Source: Bacteroidota bacterium (GTDB taxonomy: Bacteria; Bacteroidota; Bacteroidia; Chitinophagales; Chitinophagaceae). From it: a DNA stretch of 64,000 bases. The notes under the pieces are model-generated. The model had not been told where the DNA came from. It worked only from the letters and a program-made list of their open reading frames with translations, and did no database searches. The stretch lies in contig JABDGU010000009.1 in the NCBI GenBank assembly GCA_013285905.1, forward strand, positions 1-64,000. Reading direction: 5' to 3'. Of this stretch, positions 61,786 to 64,000 are shown in pieces; within the stretch, counting starts at the first letter, position 1; every line of letters begins with the position of its first letter. The position numbers and the translations under genes were made by a program.

Positions 61786-63474
61786 TTATTTGACCAAAGT
61801 CACAGGATGCACTTGCTTTTCGCCATTGCTGTTTTGCAGCACTATATAATACATGCCTCCCGCTATGCCCGAAGGCGCATTGTAAGTTATTTCGCCACTG
61901 CCGCCGGATAATGATTCTGTCTGGCAATCCATTAAGCGCCCATTTATATCATATAGCATCAAAGAGCCTGTGCCGGGCTGACCTGTGTTGGTATAATGGA
62001 CGGATATCTTACCTAAGGCAGGATTAGGAAATACGTAGCCAGTAAATGCAGGGCTGGCCGAAGACAATATATTATGCACCACTGTTGCTATGGTATCGTG
62101 TTGGTTGGTGAAACGCATACAGATGCCGGTGGCAGACAGTGTGTCGTAGCCGGCCAGTAGTATCTTGCCATCCGGCTCAATAGCGGCTGCGATGCAGAGG
62201 TCGTGGCGATTGGTGTCTCTTTGTGTTATTATCTGCCCGCCTGTGTTGAACGATGTATCCAGGTTGCCCGCTGTATCTAAGCGGTAAACTATGAACTTAT
62301 CGGTAAAGCCATTTGTATAATCATGGTAAATGTTTGATATGATCGCCCTGCCATCTTTTTGCACTGCAAAGGCATAAGAACCTGCATTTGCAACCGGCAG
62401 TTGCAAATAAGACACGCCATTATAACCATAAGTGCTTACCCTATGCCCATTCTGGTCTACTTTTATCACAGCGAAGTTTGAATCAGAGAATGGCGGCGTC
62501 CACCTGGCTATGTGGGCAAGCACATAACTATTTCCCATGCTATCAGCTGCTACAGCGTTGGCCTCGTAATCCTGGTTGGGGGCCTTGATGAGGGTGATGC
62601 CATTTGCCTCTCCAAAACTCATATCAGGGGAGCCATCTGTATCGTGCCTTACAATAAAACACTGGTAGGCATTATATATAGACCCACTGTCTGTAAACCT
62701 ACCCACAACTACAAATTTATTGTCATGCTGCATATACCCACATATCGCCGAAGCTTCATTGGGGCTGCTGCCTATTGGGGTATCCAGCATCTGGTAAGGG
62801 TCTATTTCTATCCCGGCTGAGCCATAGCTGGCATCAACGCTGCCATTGGGCTGCAACCTCGTCAAGCCATAAGTTTCAATACCATTTATCGACGTGCCTC
62901 CCATTATCACGATCTTGCCGTCGCTTTGCACGCCGCAAGCGTATGGATAAGAATATACCAGGGAAGTTGTAAGGCCAACCATGGCTACACCACCTGTGCC
63001 GAAGCTTGTGTTAAGGCTGCCATTGGAGTTGAAATTGAAAACAGACATATACTCCCAACCGGTGGAGATATCAAGCCATTGAGATGCCGTGATGATCTTT
63101 GAAGTATCGTATAAAGTAGCTGCAGACGGTGGCGTTTGTATATAGCCATGTGTGGCAACTACTTTACCCGAGTCATTAAATGTAGAATCAAATGTGCCGT
63201 CATAATTCAGCCGCATCACTTCCACAGAGGTGGCATAGTAAATGGAGCCTACTAAAACAATTTTATTGTCCAGCTGGGGCAGCACAAATACAGGGCGGTG
63301 TATAATGCCGGTGGCAATATTGCCCTGAAAGGTATCTATGCCGGTATGAGCAAAACCGGTGTCGAGGAAAAAGTGCTGGGCCTGTGCCGCGGGCACCAGG
63401 CAGCAGGCAGACAATAAGAAAATAGCAAAAAAGCGAAAGGGCTTCTTAATATCAGTATTCATCAAACAAATCAT
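61786..63474 (-). CDS. T9SS-secreted delta-60 repeat protein
   Basis: 562 residues. Two candidate ATGs at 63474 and 63462; the second gives a cleaner signal peptide (NTDIKKPFRFFAIFLLSACCLVPAAQA). Delta-60 type repeats of about 55 residues are visible, of the pattern MRLNYDGTFDSTFNDSGKVV, FNSNGSLNTSFGTGGVAMVG, RLQPNGSVDASYGSAGIEID, RHDTDGSPDMSFGEANG, RLDTAGNLDTSFNTGGQI, forming a beta-propeller. The C-terminal sorting domain is YVFPNPALGKISVHYT ... YYIVLQNSNGEKQVHPVTLVK. Exported by T9SS; function unknown. Confidence 0.9.
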   Translation of the reverse strand: MICLMNTDIKKPFRFFAIFLLSACCLVPAAQAQHFFLDTGFAHTGIDTFQGNIATGIIHRPVFVLPQLDNKIVLVGSIYYATSVEVMRLNYDGTFDSTFNDSGKVVATHGYIQTPPSAATLYDTSKIITASQWLDISTGWEYMSVFNFNSNGSLNTSFGTGGVAMVGLTTSLVYSYPYACGVQSDGKIVIMGGTSINGIETYGLTRLQPNGSVDASYGSAGIEIDPYQMLDTPIGSSPNEASAICGYMQHDNKFVVVGRFTDSGSIYNAYQCFIVRHDTDGSPDMSFGEANGITLIKAPNQDYEANAVAADSMGNSYVLAHIARWTPPFSDSNFAVIKVDQNGHRVSTYGYNGVSYLQLPVANAGSYAFAVQKDGRAIISNIYHDYTNGFTDKFIVYRLDTAGNLDTSFNTGGQIITQRDTNRHDLCIAAAIEPDGKILLAGYDTLSATGICMRFTNQHDTIATVVHNILSSASPAFTGYVFPNPALGKISVHYTNTGQPGTGSLMLYDINGRLMDCQTESLSGGSGEITYNAPSGIAGGMYYIVLQNSNGEKQVHPVTLVK

Positions 63475-63628
63475 AATGCGTCGTTTTGTAAGGAGTTATT
63501 TATCCCCTAAGACATTCTTATTGCAAAATGGGTTGGGGAAAGCTGATAAAAAACTATCGTTTATGTTTAAGGGTTTGGTGACCAGCTATGTCTCGCATGC
63601 CGCGGGAAACATTAAATCCGAAAATGAA

Positions 63629-64000
63629 CTATTCTTTAATGATCTTTAATGTTTGAGAATATCCATCAGCATTTACGACAACAAAATACAAGCCTTTGGC
63701 ATAATCACTTAAATCTAACTCTGTAGAGACCTGTTTATTTACACTTTGATATTCATGATCAAATATCAGCTGCCCTATGGTGGAACTAATACTGATTTTT
63801 GTTTTGTCCGGGGAATAGCCCTTTAGAATAAACTTCCCTTTTGTAGGGTTCGGGGAAATAGAAAAAGAATACTTATTTTCAAATGTCGATACTTCCGCTG
63901 ATGCATTTTTAAAAACTATTAAAAAATCTTTTGTCTCACCAGAGGTATAGAAACCGCAAGCATCATCAGAGGCCGTACTATTACTAATATCATTGTTTAG
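63629..64000 (-). CDS. T9SS-secreted GEVED-type protein, C-terminal part (cut by window edge)
   Basis: An open minus-strand frame runs in from the right window edge and stops at 63629. The visible 123 residues begin LNNDISNSTASDDACGFYTSGETKDFLIVF, the end of a GEVED-like domain (GETxDF pattern), then a complete type A sorting domain: SISPNPTKGKFILKGYSPDKTKISISS, IGQLIFDHEYQ and LYFVVVNADGYSQTLKIIKE. The start lies outside the window, so only the C-terminus is known. It lies next to the delta-60 gene and is read in the same direction. Confidence 0.85.
   Translation of the reverse strand, partial: LNNDISNSTASDDACGFYTSGETKDFLIVFKNASAEVSTFENKYSFSISPNPTKGKFILKGYSPDKTKISISSTIGQLIFDHEYQSVNKQVSTELDLSDYAKGLYFVVVNADGYSQTLKIIKE

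Noticed and set aside
1-64000. Search by eye for tRNA, rRNA and CRISPR arrays
   Set aside because: No cloverleaf-like GTTCGA arms with CCA ends, no rRNA stretches and no regularly spaced identical repeats with unique spacers were seen; a covariance search was not possible.

Overview
The window comes from a Bacteroidota chromosome, probably Chitinophagia or Sphingobacteriia. The evidence is the fused lpxC-fabZ gene, a DUF2520 gene in the same cluster as a KdsC-type phosphatase, the uppS-bamA-skp gene order, TAnnTTTG -7 promoter elements with no clear Shine-Dalgarno sequences, and at least seven proteins ending in a type IX secretion (T9SS) sorting domain. The futalosine menaquinone gene mqnE is also present. 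I see no tRNA, rRNA or CRISPR array.

Layout. 1-3400: housekeeping genes (partial ung, plsC, DUF2520, adrenodoxin-type ferredoxin, iscX, kdsC-like). 3450-11000: a lipoprotein, a large DUF5686 outer-membrane protein, a HEPN/MNT pair behind aspS, a SRPBCC protein coupled to an exported class I amidotransferase, and higBA. 11150-15800: accessory DNA with a DUF4160/DUF2442 pair, a J-domain protein translationally coupled to a WG-repeat protein, a broken Bro-N gene, several families of intergenic palindromic repeats and a 137-bp MITE with perfect 21-bp inverted ends. 15811-26223: envelope block of a membrane transglutaminase, PBP1A, an HD hydrolase, lpxD, lpxC-fabZ, lpxA and an ABC ATPase. 26373-31490: a repeat island with three direct copies of a long non-coding repeat, one split by a complete IS element with an 8-bp target duplication. 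These copies flank a decapitated T9SS gene and a RelBE-like module. 31616-38475: ftsE, two glycosyltransferases, a YCF48-type lipoprotein, lysS and a frameshifted DUF1684 gene. 38476-42142: repeat-rich spacer, a T9SS adhesin-like protein and a small membrane protein. 42219-47642: uppS-bamA-skp-skp-skp outer-membrane assembly cluster. 47860-64000: T9SS cargo (propeller/Ig protein, M43 protease, NHL protein, delta-60 protein and a GEVED-type fragment) interspersed with mqnE, an outer-membrane barrel, a 3-HIBADH-like dehydrogenase, another RelE-type TA pair, an M20 peptidase and a broken YhcG/DUF1016 nuclease.

How the genes work together. The centre of the window builds the cell envelope: phosphatidic acid (plsC), Kdo (kdsC-like), lipid A (lpxD/C/A), peptidoglycan (PBP1A, undecaprenyl-PP synthase) and outer-membrane protein assembly (BamA, Skp paralogues). 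The T9SS proteins are exported across that envelope. Five genes (bamA, one skp, DUF1684, yhcG, Bro-N) carry a stop or frameshift. At least the bamA and skp cases are suspicious as sequence errors because bamA is normally essential. Palindromic repeats have entered coding sequences in four places (a lipoprotein signal peptide, a T9SS linker, the HigA C-terminus and the YhcG linker).
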